A stretch of 64,000 nt of DNA from Brassica napus (taxonomy: Eukaryota > Streptophyta > Magnoliopsida > Brassicales > Brassicaceae). The position numbers and the translations under genes were made by a program. Position 1 is the stretch's first letter. Every line of letters begins with the position of its first letter. Below the pieces are notes generated by a model. It did no database searches. It was not told where the DNA came from and saw only the letters and a list, made by a program, of their open reading frames with translations. The stretch spans positions 33,849,473-33,913,472 of the forward strand of contig NC_063449.1 of assembly GCF_020379485.1 (NCBI RefSeq). The letters run 5' to 3'. Below, piece after piece: positions 23,065 through 33,742 of the stretch.

Positions 23065-24638
23065 GTGGTGTTTTGCTTCTCTCTAGCCAAGGCTTCTTGC
23101 CTCTTTACAGTGTCTCCAGTCTGAGCCACTTGCATTTCAAGCTTTCTCACTTGAATCCCTAAGGTCTCAATCCTTGTGTTCAGATTGTTGTAGGCTGAAT
23201 CTATCTTCCCATTGAAATCCACAGTGAGTTGTTGTTGTCCTTCCAGAACTCTGTCAAGCATTGCTTCAATCTTGCTTTCCTGAGTCTGTGGTGGTGGATT
23301 TTGGTAGTATGAGTTTCCATAGCCTCTGTTGTTATTGCTGAAAGGTTTCTGGAACTGTGAACTCTGGTTACTCCTCTGACCATTGCCAAAGTAGTTTATG
23401 TTTCCACCCTGGTTTCCAGACCTCTGAAATCCAGTACCTCCAATGTAGTTCACATCTTCTTCTCCTTCCATGTCTACAGCTACTTCTCCTTCAGCTGAGC
23501 AGACCTGCTTCCTAAGAAGCTCATGAACTACATCTAACTTTGCTCTAACTTCGTCCATCTGTTCCTTTCCTAAGGATGCAACAGATTTCTTCCTTTCGAA
23601 GTCAGTGTTCTTGGTGTTGCTGCTATTTTCTAGATTTTCTATCAGTCTCATAGCCTCCACCGGATTGTTGAAGTTTTCCTCACTAGCTGTATCAAGAGCC
23701 ATCTGATACCTCAAGGCGATACCTCTGAAGAAAGTGCTCAGCAATTGCACTTCATTGAATCTGTGGTGTGGACAGTCTCGCTGGAAGAACTTGAATCTGA
23801 TCCACGCATCTTTGAAAGACTCTCCAGTCTCCTGCGCAAATGTGGCAATTTTGCTCCTCAAGTCTTCAGCGCGTGCATCATCAAAGAAGTTTCGTAAGAA
23901 AGCATTCTTGATGTCGGCCCAGGATGTTAGAGATCATGTGGGTAGCTGCTTAAGCCAATGCATCGCTTTTCCAGTCAGAGTATACTTGAAGAGCTTGCAC
24001 AATAGGTAGTCCTCAGGGACTCCATCCATACGAATAGCAGCGATAAGATCCTCGAACCTCTCCAGATGGTCCATAGGATGCTCGTGCAGTAACCCATAGT
24101 AGGGTAGCTGCGACACGAGTGTGTAGTACTGAGGCTTCAGCTCAAAATTCTCCTTCTAAATCTCTGGAAGGCGAATAGCTGATATGTTGGTGTAGTACTC
24201 GTCTGGACGATTGTAGTCGGCCAGTGCCTTTGGTTGAGCAGCCTCTTCTACAGGTTGAGTAGCTCCTGTAGCATCAGCATCAGGGATTACATTCCCCTGA
24301 GTGTCTAGTTTCTGACCTGTTGCATTACGCAGATGACCATCCTGGTCATACAGGCTTCAATTCTCATCCTGTCTGAGAATAACAATCGCAACCATGTTTC
24401 GCGACTTAGGATCGGTTGATGTAAGTGGTGTAGTATCGATCGATGTCGAACAATGTGGATCGGTCGACGATGAAGGTCGGGTGTCGGTCGATGGGTGGGT
24501 GCGAGAATCAGTCGGCGTGAAAGCTGCTGCATCGAGCGATGTGGAACGTTGGTCTTTGCAGATCGAGCGTTCCAAGTAAGCAGGATCTTCTGAGAATAGC
24601 ATGTGTGTTTCCTTGTTGCTTCTGCTACTGCTGGACAT
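23061..24638 (-). pseudogene. Gypsy-type gag (broken)
   Basis: Starts MSSSSRSNKETHMLFSEDP at 24638. A variable SID-rich leader precedes the conserved retrotransposon gag core (PMDHLERFEDLIAAIRMDGV, GKAMHWLKQLP, then LTSWADIKNAFLRNFFDDAR and CPHHRFNEVQLLSTFFRGI), typical of Athila/Tat-type gag proteins. A glycine/asparagine-rich tail (NRGYGNSYYQNP) and a coiled coil (IETLGIQVRKLEMQVAQTG) end the protein. In-frame stops interrupt it near 24357, 24157 and 23934, so no full-length gag can be made from this copy. Gag forms the virus-like particle of the element. Confidence 0.85.
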
Positions 24639-24754
24639 GTACCTGAAAAGACAAGAAAAAAAATGTTGGGTCAGAATGGGGGTAAAGAAAAGAATAAGAA
24701 TCAATAACACTAAATCTAAAGGCGATCAAAGCTCCCCGGCAACGACGCCAAATT

Positions 24755-26094
24755 TGATACCACTCAAATTACCCTAAGGAGTGAATTACCCTCTCAAATA
24801 AGAGGTTCAATTGTAGTACTTAGGGATCGAATCAACAAGGTGCTAGGGAACCTATTAAATCAAGTAATTTATTAATTTTAAGTGTTTGTTATTTTATGGT
24901 TTAAATTTAAATAGCAATCCTAATTGAGCAACTCTATTGCTCGACTAATAAGATGATTGGGGGTGTATCTTATTGGAAAGGTATTAGATGCAGGGTTTCT
25001 ATTCAAGTGTTGGAGATTATAATCCTATAGATGCCTATCAGTTGCATGCATGATATATTAGAGCTCAACCCCTTGAACACAGTGATCAGCGATGGCAATG
25101 CTTCACTGGTTAACTAACTAGATCTTGGATCTCAACTGTCGTCTGTTGATCACAAGAAAGTGTTGATCGATGGTCCTATAGGGATATCGATCGATACACC
25201 TTTCACAAATATCGATCGATTGTCAGAAAACAATATCGATTGATGCTTCAAGTTAAGCCCTAGGCGCATGTTGATAATGCTCACTAGCTGTCTAGTTCAG
25301 CGGTAGCCTTTTTTTCTAGTTGTTCTAGTATGACAGATTAGTTTCAGGAATGGATGGTCAAGGATGCTTGACTCATGCAGATTCCTAGGTTCAATATTCT
25401 AGTTAGCTAATCTAGAACAAGCATTAAGAACAATCAATCAATGAATACCACAACTTAGCAATCTATAGTTGGGGCTAATCCCTCTAACCTATTTGAACCC
25501 TGAATCTAACAAGTAAACTACTCAGACATAGCTAAGTTATTCATGACACAAAATATAAATAAAAACTGCATAGAATAGAATAGATGAATCAATGGAGTTC
25601 CAATCACAAATCTCTCTATGATCTTCTCTCCTAAAACTCTTTGCTGAAAATAAGAATACAAAGGTGGCCAAAAGCTCCCTTGCCTCCTAACACTTAGGCA
25701 AGTATATAACTATTAGGTTAAAAACTCGTCAGGGGTAATCTTGTAATTTGGTGAAGTCTTGGGTTTAAAGTCGGCTGAAACCAAGTCGTGCTTCCGCGTC
25801 TCGGCATCGATCGATGGTACAGGATGTACATCAATTGATCATAATCTTCAATCGAGGCTTCTCTTCTGTAACGTCACTGGATGTGCATCGATTGATTGTT
25901 TCTTCTTCGTATCAACCTCTGATGGTCAGTTCGGATGAAATCTATTTTAAGCTCCTAAATGCTCCATAATCATCATTTTACTCCAAGATACTTATAAACC
26001 TGAAAACATACCTAATAGGATAGAATATATAGTATATAGATAGTAAAATACTTATATACCATGGGTAAAAATGGGTCAAATCCATGGTATATCA
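24755..26094 (-). repeat. Gypsy-type 5' LTR (right copy)
   Basis: 1340 bp, 5' LTR on the minus strand. Compared with the left copy some TCGATCGAT motifs have decayed (for example near 25830 and 25890) while others remain (25187, 25211, 25806). Confidence 0.9.
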
Positions 26095-27534
26095 AGTCAC
26101 TGAGTAGAGAGGTCCGGGGCTGTCACATCGGAGGGTGAGCAGATCCTTAATAGAAAAACCAAAAGGATCAAATTCAACAGAACATCTATTATCGGTAACA
26201 AATTGACGGACAGATATAAGGTTTTTGATAATAGATGGGCAAACAAGAACATTTTTAAGAGAGAGAGTTTTGGTAGGTGAAGAAATGGCTGAGGTACCGA
26301 TTTTGGTAACAGGCGCAAGAGAACCATCACCTACAAGAACAGAAGGAGTCATGCTCGTACTAAAAACGGAAGTGAGAGTACCTTGATCAGCAGTGATATG
26401 GTTGGTAGCCCCACTGTCCATATACCACTGAGATGTAGTCGGGTCCTGCAGGTTCATTGTATTGAACGCTGACGCAAGAGCCTGAGGTATCATCGTCGGA
26501 ATGTATGCAGGAGCCGCAACAGTCTGAGCAACATGGGACTCTAGCGATGTATACGGTCCAAGAATGATGTTTGGTCGTTGAGGTGTTGCATTCGGGGAGA
26601 TGGGAGCAAACTGTGGTGGATATTGAGCCATTTTGGGTCCACTTGGATAGTACGAATATGGCCACTGTGGTTGAGGAAATTGCAACGGTGGATATCCATA
26701 GTTACGTGGAGCAGAGTTGTAAGGAGCGTTGTTGTGTCGGCCCCGTCCACGATTGTTGTTACGTCCCCCACGGTTGCGGTTGTTGCGGTTGTGAGATCCT
26801 CTATTGTTGTTGTTGTTGTATGATTGATTCTGAGACCTAGAGGAGTTGGAGTTGGTGTCAACAAGCAGCACATTTGGCGATGAAGTTGTATCACTGTGTG
26901 CTATCGCAGGTTTGACATGCTTGTTGAGGCGCTCTTCTTCAGCAAGTAGCATCGACCGAGCTGTGTGGAATGATGGGAATGGGCTACGATGGCGAATGAC
27001 ATTATGAATGCCATCGAACTTGTCATTGAGGCCGTTAAGACAGTGCATGAATAATTGTCGATCTGTGACTGGAGAGTCGACATTGGCGAGAAGGTCTGAG
27101 AGAGACTTCCGTTTACGGCAGTACTCTTGGACAGAGAGATCACCGATAGTGATTGTACGGAGCTCGTTCTCTAGTTGAAGAGCTCGGTTTTCCTTGTTGT
27201 CGCGAAACAAATTCTCCAGCGTATTCCAGAGATCGCGTGCGGTGCTTTTTGGTGTGAGGATTGTCTCGACGAGCGAGTCAGTAATCGTACCGTAAATCCA
27301 CATCTTAACCAGACCATCACGTTCCTTCCATGTTTTCTCCGTTGCTGGAGTGGCGACAGACGATCCGTCAAGGTGATCGTCAACCCCAAAGGTGAGACAG
27401 TGGGTTTCGAAAAGTTCCCTCCACACGTCGTAATTCATCTTGTCAAGATCGAGCCTGATAGGAATGTAAGCTCTAATCTGACTAATGCCCAAAGGCTTTT
27501 CAAATGGATCTGCAGCGGGTGTGGTGTTGGCCAT
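26095..27534 (-). pseudogene. Copia gag and protease, 3' end cut by gypsy insertion
   Basis: Starts MANTTPAADPFEKPLGISQI at 27534, about 100 bp after the primer-binding site. The UBN2-type gag core is clear (NYDVWRELFETHCLTFGV, ARDLWNTLENLFRDNKENRA, LQLENELRTITIGDLSVQEY). A basic Asn/Arg/Gly tract (NRGGRNNNRGRGRHNN) stands where copia gags usually have a CCHC zinc knuckle; I see no CCHC here. The protease follows with WYMDSGATNHITADQG, containing the catalytic D-S-G. The frame is open to ...GPLYSVT, where the gypsy-type element inserted. Confidence 0.88.
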
Positions 27535-27637
27535 CGAGAGATCTGCGAGAGAGAAATAGGTGGAGAGAAGAAAAGGAGAAAAGGAGATGAGATATCGCAG
27601 AGATCGGGAAGCTAGGATCGAAAAGCTTCTGATACCA

Positions 27638-27774
27638 TAAAAGTGTATAAGACTCGATACCTTTCTCATTGATCACAAGAGAATATATATACAACGTAAT
27701 CATATCTACGTATCACAACTATACATAGAATATTCTGATTCTCTAAAGATTGGATATTCATATCCTAACTAACA
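27638..27774 (-). repeat. Copia 5' LTR (right copy)
   Basis: 137 bp; on the minus strand TGTTAGTTAGGATATG...ACACTTTTA, directly followed by the primer-binding site. Its last dinucleotide has changed from CA to TA. Confidence 0.9.
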
Positions 27775-28402
27775 CACACAAGGACCAAGCATGAGCGTGC
27801 CTCGAAGACAGCGCAACGCAGCTGTGGAAGTGATCAACAGGAAGATTTACGTACTCGGAGGCGAACCATACATCGACGGATGGTTGTTTCATCAAGTCGA
27901 AGTTTTTGATCCAGAATCGAAAACTTGGGAGGTTGCGGGGATAGAGGACGCGCGTAAGATTTCAAACTGTAGTGCCACGGTGGAGGAGAAGGTGTACATG
28001 GTGGATTACGAGAAGACAAGTGTGTACACAATCCGAGAGGAGGTGGAGGAGGAGAACGGTTGGTTCAGATGGTAAGCCAGAGACTCTCGGAAGGTGGTGG
28101 AAGCAAGGATAAGTTAAATGACATGGCGCATTGGGTGTGTGTGGTGGAGGATGTTCTCTTTGCTTTCTTTAACAAAACTGGTTTGATGTGGTTCGATACA
28201 ACGCTTAATGTGTGGAGAACTTTGTTTGGTCGTGATGGGAAGGAACTAACGTTTATCTTAGATGCGGGTGCCATGGCGGAATACGAGGGAAGGCTTGTGG
28301 TTTTGTATATGGGGGGATGAAGATATATTTGATGTCCCCGTTACTCAAGAGTGTTCGGTGTATGTTTGTCTCACTGGACAGAGCTGGAGAAAAGATTTGT
28401 AG

Positions 28403-28706
28403 GACAATCGATTGGTCTGGTACTGTGGCTACAGTCTCATATATGTTTCGTTTTCTTCATTGTTTAGCTGTTTCCCATTGACTGATCACAGTATATGTGT
28501 TCTTGAAGCAATTTGTTTTGATTTTTTTTTTGTTCAACTCAATTTGTTTTGTTTAAACTCATGAGTGTTATTGAAGAAAATGCAAGGTGGTTTCTTTTTC
28601 TGTTCCTCGTATTGGTTGCATCGTTATTCAAGTTGATATTAATCTAACTGAGTTTTACATCATTGATGATTACACCCATGGAGGAAGATAATGATATTTG
28701 TCTAAC
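28403..28706. other. Intergenic, 3' flank of the F-box pseudogene
   Basis: Poly(T) and TTGTTTTG phrases near 28520-28555 but no gene or element end that I recognise. Confidence 0.35.
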
Positions 28707-29055
28707 TTATTTGGTGATGTCGAATCGGCGCAAGATTTGCAAAATAATCTTAGCGCAGTCTAGCGAGTATTTAATAGTGGGTTCGCTTGAGTTGGACGTA
28801 ACGGTGGTTTCGTTAGGACCACGAGCAATTTCAACAGCGACGTCGTCGTTGGATTGTTTTAAGCGAATAAAATCGGACTGATGGACGGTGCTTTTGTCGG
28901 GAAGAGACGGTGATGAGGTTATTACACCGTTGCGGTAACGGATTTTTCTGCGGCGGACTTCGGTGCACTTTAGCTTGACAGTAAGTGGAGTGGTACTTGA
29001 CTGCCGGGCGCCGGCGAGGAGAGACACTATACTCAAAATCAGTGTACTCCGTCAT
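28707..29055 (-). pseudogene. Uncharacterised small coding region, probably frameshifted
   Basis: Two minus-strand frames overlap here. One has a proper ATG at 29055 and starts MTEYTDFEYSVSP. The other, open from about 29036 to 28707, has the more protein-like composition (VKLKCTEVRRRKIRYRNGV, then LDCAKIILQILRRFDITK at the end). Joining them would need a shift near 29010, which suggests a one-base indel in a protein of 115 or so residues. A TATA-like TCATATAATAAC lies about 25-40 bp upstream of the ATG on the minus strand (29078-29095). I do not recognise the family. Confidence 0.35.
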
Positions 29056-29484
29056 GGCTGAACTCGTTGTTTAATGGAGAGAGGTTATTATATGAGGAGG
29101 AGACCAACATAAGAAGAAGAGAGCTCAATGAAATGGTTTTATATCGAAGAATGTTATTTCCTATTTATACTCGAAGTAGGAATGGTAATTTAGTAAATTG
29201 GAAAGGTAAAAGATTCATGCATACATAAGTATTAACTTTTCTTTAATTGGATGTGTTTGAAACAGTAATCGGCTAATGATGGATGTACATGTACTCATAA
29301 ACAGTGGGGGAGCTCAAAAAAAAAAATCAGTGGGATCAACATTAATATGGTTAGTAATAATGTTTTTAAGTACGTATAACCTTTATAGCTCTTTATCTTA
29401 AAAAAAACTTGAATTTAAAACATTGTTATAAACTCCATAAAATACAGTTATTTGATTATTTATACTAGAGAAAAGGAAAAACCT

Positions 29485-30115
29485 ACGTTGTACGGAAGCT
29501 TCATGACGTCCGCTTCCCGATTCGGAACTGGAATCGTAACTTTGTGGAAGCTTGCGGAATCTCGCTTGCAAAACGTTTCTAAAATATTCTCTTTAAAAAC
29601 CTATTGGAAGCTTACGATTCCGTTTTAGAATCACGCTTCCGTTTTTAAAAAAAAATGCAATGTATATCAATAAAATATAAAACCATAGTTTTAATCTATA
29701 TAAAATTAAAAAAATTAATAGTAATGAATATTGAGTTATAAATATATAAATATTAAAAATAATACTATAAATTATCTTTATGCTTTGAGAATTTTTATTA
29801 AAGATATAGCACATATTAAAATATATTGTGTCAATTATTTATGAATATTAAAAATAATTAATATAATATTTTTTGTATACTTAATTTATGTGTATTTTTA
29901 CAGTTTTAATATAAAATCATTTCAAAATTATTATAAATGAATAAATGCTTTATTTCAAATTTAAATCATATAACTTTTAGTCCTAATTTTTTTTAAAAAA
30001 ATTATATATATATATATATATATATATGGATATACGCTTTCAATACGTATCCGCTTCCTAATATTTTAAAAAATCTCGCTTCTGCGCTTCCTTACGCTTC
30101 CGCTTCCACGTACTC
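29485..30115. repeat. Candidate TIR element with GGAAGC-rich ends
   Basis: Both ends are rich in GGAAGC/GCTTCC words (TACGGAAGCTTC near 29491; CTTACGCTTCCGCTTCC near 30091) around an AT-rich core with a (TA)n run at 30001-30028. The ends are in opposite orientation, suggesting a nonautonomous DNA transposon, but I could not fix exact termini or a target duplication. Confidence 0.4.
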
Positions 30116-30354
30116 TCTTCTGTTTCCATGTAAAATAGGGAAAAACAGACTACCAACGATGTATTGGGATAGTAATTTAGAGTTTAGAATAACGTCTATA
30201 TCATCGGATATCGCCAAAAACCGCACCTGACCTAATGAAATTAGTCAGGCCTAAGATCCGAAACTCCTCCTAGTTAATCAAAAAAAAAAAAAGAAAAAAA
30301 AAACTAAAAAAATAAGAAGAATAATAGAGATACATGTCAAGAATGGTAATTTTC

Positions 30355-30590
30355 TGCTCAGGCGTTTGATCATCTCTGCCATTGCTCTTTTGATAGCGTC
30401 GGCAACTGCGGTTAACATGATCTAAACCAGTCCCATCACTGTCTCCTCGCTCACGTCATTCTTCTCTTTTAGTTTCTCATCTACCTATTTCTCCATAACA
30501 GCTCGTCTAAACCAATGTATTCTCCCAGCCATATGCTTTCATGGACACCTTGTCACTAGTGAACCAAGATGAAACCCAGCGGCTTGGTAC
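30355..30590 (-). pseudogene. Decayed CYP98A-family P450 fragment
   Basis: Minus-strand translation, with stops and shifts, recovers SSWFTSDKVSMK, WFRRAVMEK, KEKNDVSEETVMGLV and MAEMIK. These line up in order with the middle third of the adjacent P450 (31480-31750: [47 protein letters not shown]). The rest of the gene is gone. Arabidopsis has two tandem genes, CYP98A8 and CYP98A9, so this is probably the remnant of the second copy. Confidence 0.85.
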
Positions 30591-30926
30591 ATGCCCCTCA
30601 ACTTTCTAAATTTCCTTTTTTGTAGCAAGCATATATATCTTTTGGTCCAATCATCTCACCTATTTATTAGCTCATTTTCAGTCTTATCATGTTATTCTCT
30701 TTTCTATGGTGTGTCAATCTCCACAGTCTGGATACTGTTATAATGAGGTAAGTTATACTTTTATTTTCCATATACATCAGCTACATTTTTATTTTATGAA
30801 ACCAGTTTCAACTATGTAGTAAAAAAAGAAAAAAAAATGTAGTAAACTTTGCCATGCCTCTAGTGTTTTTGACATGACTTCATCTTCTTCTCCCTAATGA
30901 GAGTCATCATGGTGAGTTTCCATTTT

Positions 30927-32423
30927 TCAACCCATATTTAAAGATATAGCTCTTGTGGCAGCTCTCGGCGAAGCTAGTGCTTCCACTGGAGTCTTCATGA
31001 CACAAAGTAATCCAGGAATCTCGCTCATGTCAATAGTCTCCGGAGGAATAGGAGAACTCCACGAGAAGCATTGCAACAAGTTCCCCATCACCAATGCCAT
31101 CAAGTTCATGCTGAGCTGTGCAGCTGGACACACCCTTCTCCCCGAGCCAAACGGAAGAACCCTGAAGTCTCGACCTTTGACATCAGTGTCCTCTAGGAGA
31201 AACCGCTCTGGTCTAAACTCCTCAGGGTTTATCCAGTTCACTGGATCCCGACCAATCTCCTTCACGTGGACATAAACCGTGGTTCCTTTAGGAACCGTAT
31301 ACCCACCTAACCAGACCGTTTCACTTGCTTTGTGTGGAAGCATTGTTGGTGTTGACGGGTGAAGTCTCAGTGCTTCTTTGACAACACATTGTAGATACGG
31401 CAGCTTTGGTATGTCTGCTTCAGTCATTAGCCTTTCTGATCCAACCACGGCATCAAGCTCTTGCTGAGCCTTTCTTTGAACGTTAGGGCATCTGATCATC
31501 TCTGCCATAGCCCATTCTAGGACAACAGCTGTTGTGTCTGAGCCTGCGGTGAACATGTTCCAGATCAATCCGTGAACCGTCTCTTCACTCAGCTCTTTAT
31601 TCTCTTTCAACACCAACAGTTTCCTAACAAACCCCTCGTGATCCTCTACTGCTACATCTTCTTCCACCATTATAGCTCCTCTAAACCACTTTGTCCTCCT
31701 ATCCATGTGCGCCAAGAAGTCCTTGTCGCTAACGAGCCACTTCGAAACCCATTTGAGCCACCAGATGACATCTAACAAGCTCCCTGAGCCACTAAGATAA
31801 TGTTCTTTGTGGACAATCTCTTTGAACTCTTTACCTTCCTCGGTGCTGAACTCTTTCCCAATCATTAACTTTGAGATTGTGTTCAAAACAACAGCAGCTA
31901 GATACTTCCTCACTACCACTGGCTTTCTTGTCTGATCATCTGTTGAATCTATCATCACGTCCTTGTAAACCGACTCGACCATGGACCTTGTTTCCATCTC
32001 TCTCAACGATCTGAAACTCTCAATGCTCTTCAAAGAGAAAAGCTCCAACGTGCATAGTTTCCTCAGCTTCACGTAATGTGGACTGTAGTCAGACCAAACA
32101 AGATCATGACCTGACTGAGTCATCTTTGCGACCCTTTCTCGATTACATAAATGATGGTCGTTGTCTTTCAACACTTGTTTGGCTAAATCAGAGCTAGAGA
32201 CAACGACAGAGAGGTTTGTTCCAAACCATACAGATATGATGGGACCATAAGTTTCTGACCATTCGGAGAAAGAATGAGTCCAATGTGGTTTCAGTTGATG
32301 AATGTTTCCGAGCAGAAACCGTGGCTTTGGTCCTGGAGGTATGTTGGATGCCCACCACCTTTGATAAAGCATGTTAGTGGTGATGATGATGGTGATTACA
32401 GATATAATTAGATATAGAACCAT
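30927..32423 (-). CDS. CYP98A: Cytochrome P450, CYP98A8/A9-type
   Basis: Intronless gene for 498 residues. An N-terminal membrane anchor ([20 protein letters not shown]) precedes the proline hinge [13 protein letters not shown]450 hallmarks are complete: I-helix AGSDTT (oxygen activation), K-helix EALRLHP (ExxR), PERF, and the haem loop [12 protein letters not shown] with its cysteine ligand. Length and sequence fit the CYP98A family. In Arabidopsis the intronless pair CYP98A8/CYP98A9 hydroxylates phenolamide conjugates of spermidine in anther tapetum for pollen-wall phenolics; I infer the same here and cannot choose firmly between A8 and A9. A TATAAATAAA box lies at about 32491-32500, some 70 bp upstream. 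A decayed paralogue lies 340 bp downstream. It would act on the cytosolic face of the ER. Confidence 0.93.
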   Translation of the reverse strand: MVLYLIISVITIIITTNMLYQRWWASNIPPGPKPRFLLGNIHQLKPHWTHSFSEWSETYGPIISVWFGTNLSVVVSSSDLAKQVLKDNDHHLCNRERVAKMTQSGHDLVWSDYSPHYVKLRKLCTLELFSLKSIESFRSLREMETRSMVESVYKDVMIDSTDDQTRKPVVVRKYLAAVVLNTISKLMIGKEFSTEEGKEFKEIVHKEHYLSGSGSLLDVIWWLKWVSKWLVSDKDFLAHMDRRTKWFRGAIMVEEDVAVEDHEGFVRKLLVLKENKELSEETVHGLIWNMFTAGSDTTAVVLEWAMAEMIRCPNVQRKAQQELDAVVGSERLMTEADIPKLPYLQCVVKEALRLHPSTPTMLPHKASETVWLGGYTVPKGTTVYVHVKEIGRDPVNWINPEEFRPERFLLEDTDVKGRDFRVLPFGSGRRVCPAAQLSMNLMALVMGNLLQCFSWSSPIPPETIDMSEIPGLLCVMKTPVEALASPRAATRAISLNMG

Positions 32424-32490
32424 TTTCTATTTATGAGTGGAAGAAAATATACAAGTTTGATAGATTATAACATTTACCTCACGCTGAAGA

Positions 32491-32500
32491 TTTATTTATA
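32491..32500 (-). promoter_or_regulatory. TATA box of the CYP98A gene
   Basis: TATAAATAAA on the minus strand, about 70 bp before the ATG. Confidence 0.55.
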
Positions 32501-32519
32501 CACATTATAAAATATTTTT

Positions 32520-33640
32520 TTTTCAGAAACTATATATTATGTTAGCATTTTTGCGTACGTTTGTTTTAGATAGCAACACACAACTTTGACATGCGCATGA
32601 AACATGCATTTTATACTCTCACACTCTTTGCATTGTCAATTTGGTGATTTATATCAACAAAATGCGTTTTAGCGAGTTTAAATCCGAATGATACAACACA
32701 TCAACAAGACTAGTGAAACCCAGCATGCTAGATGGCAGATGCTTTGTCACATATCTACCTTGTTTGATTACATTACATAAATATGTATGTAGAAAATTAA
32801 TTATGCCCTTGGTTTTATGAGGAGTATCATTTTGGCATTTTCACACAAATTAAAAAAAAAAAGATTAATAATTACATCTATTTAACTAGTAGTTTTTGAG
32901 ATAAATAAAATCACTTATAAGATCACAGCATTATACAACTAATTTTAATCTTAAAATAGGTACAAATTGCATTTGAATTATAAGTGATATTCCTTTGTAA
33001 CAAAAATATGGTCAAGATAATTTTCTTTATGAAAGATAAAGACTATTTCATAATTATGGTGACTTTATAATAAGAATTGAGAATAAAAATGTGAAGTTGA
33101 GGATAAAAGTTGTTTCATAATTAAAATGGTTAAGTAGCTATTTGATGTTTAGCGATCAAATAGGTACTTAAATCACCATTATTTATCCCATGCTTAAGGA
33201 ACACTATAACATGTTTCTTGTTGATTAAAAGCAAGCGTCTAATCTTATATGTTTCTCGAAACTTTAAATGTAGAACATGTTAACGTGAATATGTGATGCA
33301 AAGACAAATGCTTGATTTTGGGATCTTGTACCTTTGTTATGTATTGTATACATTCATTTCCTTTTAGATTTTATTTTATAAGCTTTATCAAAGATTGTAT
33401 ATGAATTATGAAGTAGATAGTTAGTTGGAAGGTTGTTTATCTTTGTGCTAGATATTCGTGGCAGTAATAACTAAAGCTGTTATGTTTCAGATCCTACATT
33501 AATGTATTAGCATGTGCCACATTCATGCAAGACTACATAAGTTTTGGGGATCTAGTAATATCAGAAGCTAAATTAATGTATTAGCATGTATCACATTCAT
33601 GCAATACTACATAAATATATCAAAATTGTTCAGTTTAATA
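32520..33640. promoter_or_regulatory. Intergenic region between divergent CYP98A and HMA-like genes
   Basis: AT-rich. It contains a 74-bp-period direct repeat (33498-33541 and 33572-33615; core ATTAATGTATTAGCATGT) just upstream of the HMA-like gene's TATA box. No coding sequence is visible; the HVA22-like gene I recall at this place in Arabidopsis is absent. Confidence 0.4.
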
Positions 33641-33742
33641 GTGCTATATAAATAGATGGCATAAACACGCTGCCAATTAAGTTAAATTCACATTGTTCTT
33701 TATCATTTCTATTCAAATTTCAAACTTTCAAAGTTCTCAAAA

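Larger units (their letters stand above)
16431..26094 (-). mobile_element. Ty3/gypsy-type LTR element lacking RT and integrase, inserted in copia
   Basis: LTRs at 16431-17749 and 24755-26094 (about 1.3 kb each, TG...CA in both orientations) enclose a 7-kb interior. On the minus strand the 5' LTR is followed by TTTGGCGTCGTTGCCGGGG, close to the primer site of the Athila/Tat lineages, and the 3' LTR is preceded by a GGGGGAG polypurine tract. The flanking 5-mers (plus strand GGCCA and AGTCA) agree at three positions; the two differences are transitions. The coding part shows gag and an aspartic protease only. The rest is SID-repeat ORFs and a tandem-repeat region. I find no RT, RNase H or integrase motif. 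Confidence 0.88.
13623..27774 (-). mobile_element. Ty1/copia LTR retrotransposon, interrupted
   Basis: LTRs of 139 and 137 bp (13623-13761 and 27638-27774) are flanked by a perfect CACAC target duplication (13618-13622, 27775-27779). On the minus strand the 5' LTR is followed at once by TGGTATCAGAAGC, a primer site for initiator methionine tRNA. The polypurine tract GCGGGGGAG abuts the 3' LTR. By eye the two LTRs differ by two substitutions and one 2-bp indel, so insertion was fairly recent. Gag, protease, integrase and RT/RNase H follow in copia order, but the element holds a 9.7-kb gypsy-type insertion between protease and the pre-integrase region and has several stops and frameshifts. Confidence 0.93.
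13133..28402 (+). pseudogene. F-box/kelch-repeat gene split by nested retrotransposons
   Basis: The 5' part (13133-13622; alternative ATG at 13172) encodes an F-box near residues 28-70 (SLSSLPDDIVLRCLVRVP) and the first kelch-type blade (KYGSSTVAVGSKIFFVGGS). It is cut after ...RTGSIT by the copia element. The 3' part resumes at 27775: joined across the CACAC duplication the frame continues ITQGPSMSVPRRQRNAAV, then a second blade IYVLGGEPYIDGW...VEVFDPESKTWE. Further on, a frameshift near 28060 leads to a stop at 28073, and an extra G in the GGGGGG run at 28311-28316 shifts the frame again; with these allowed for, the C-terminus would end at the TAG at 28400-28402. Intact members are substrate adaptors of SCF ubiquitin ligases. 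This copy cannot make one. Confidence 0.88.

Noticed and set aside
26571..26894. Several ORFs antisense or out of frame to the copia gag
   Set aside because: Shadows of the Asn/Gly-rich gag frame; no independent features.
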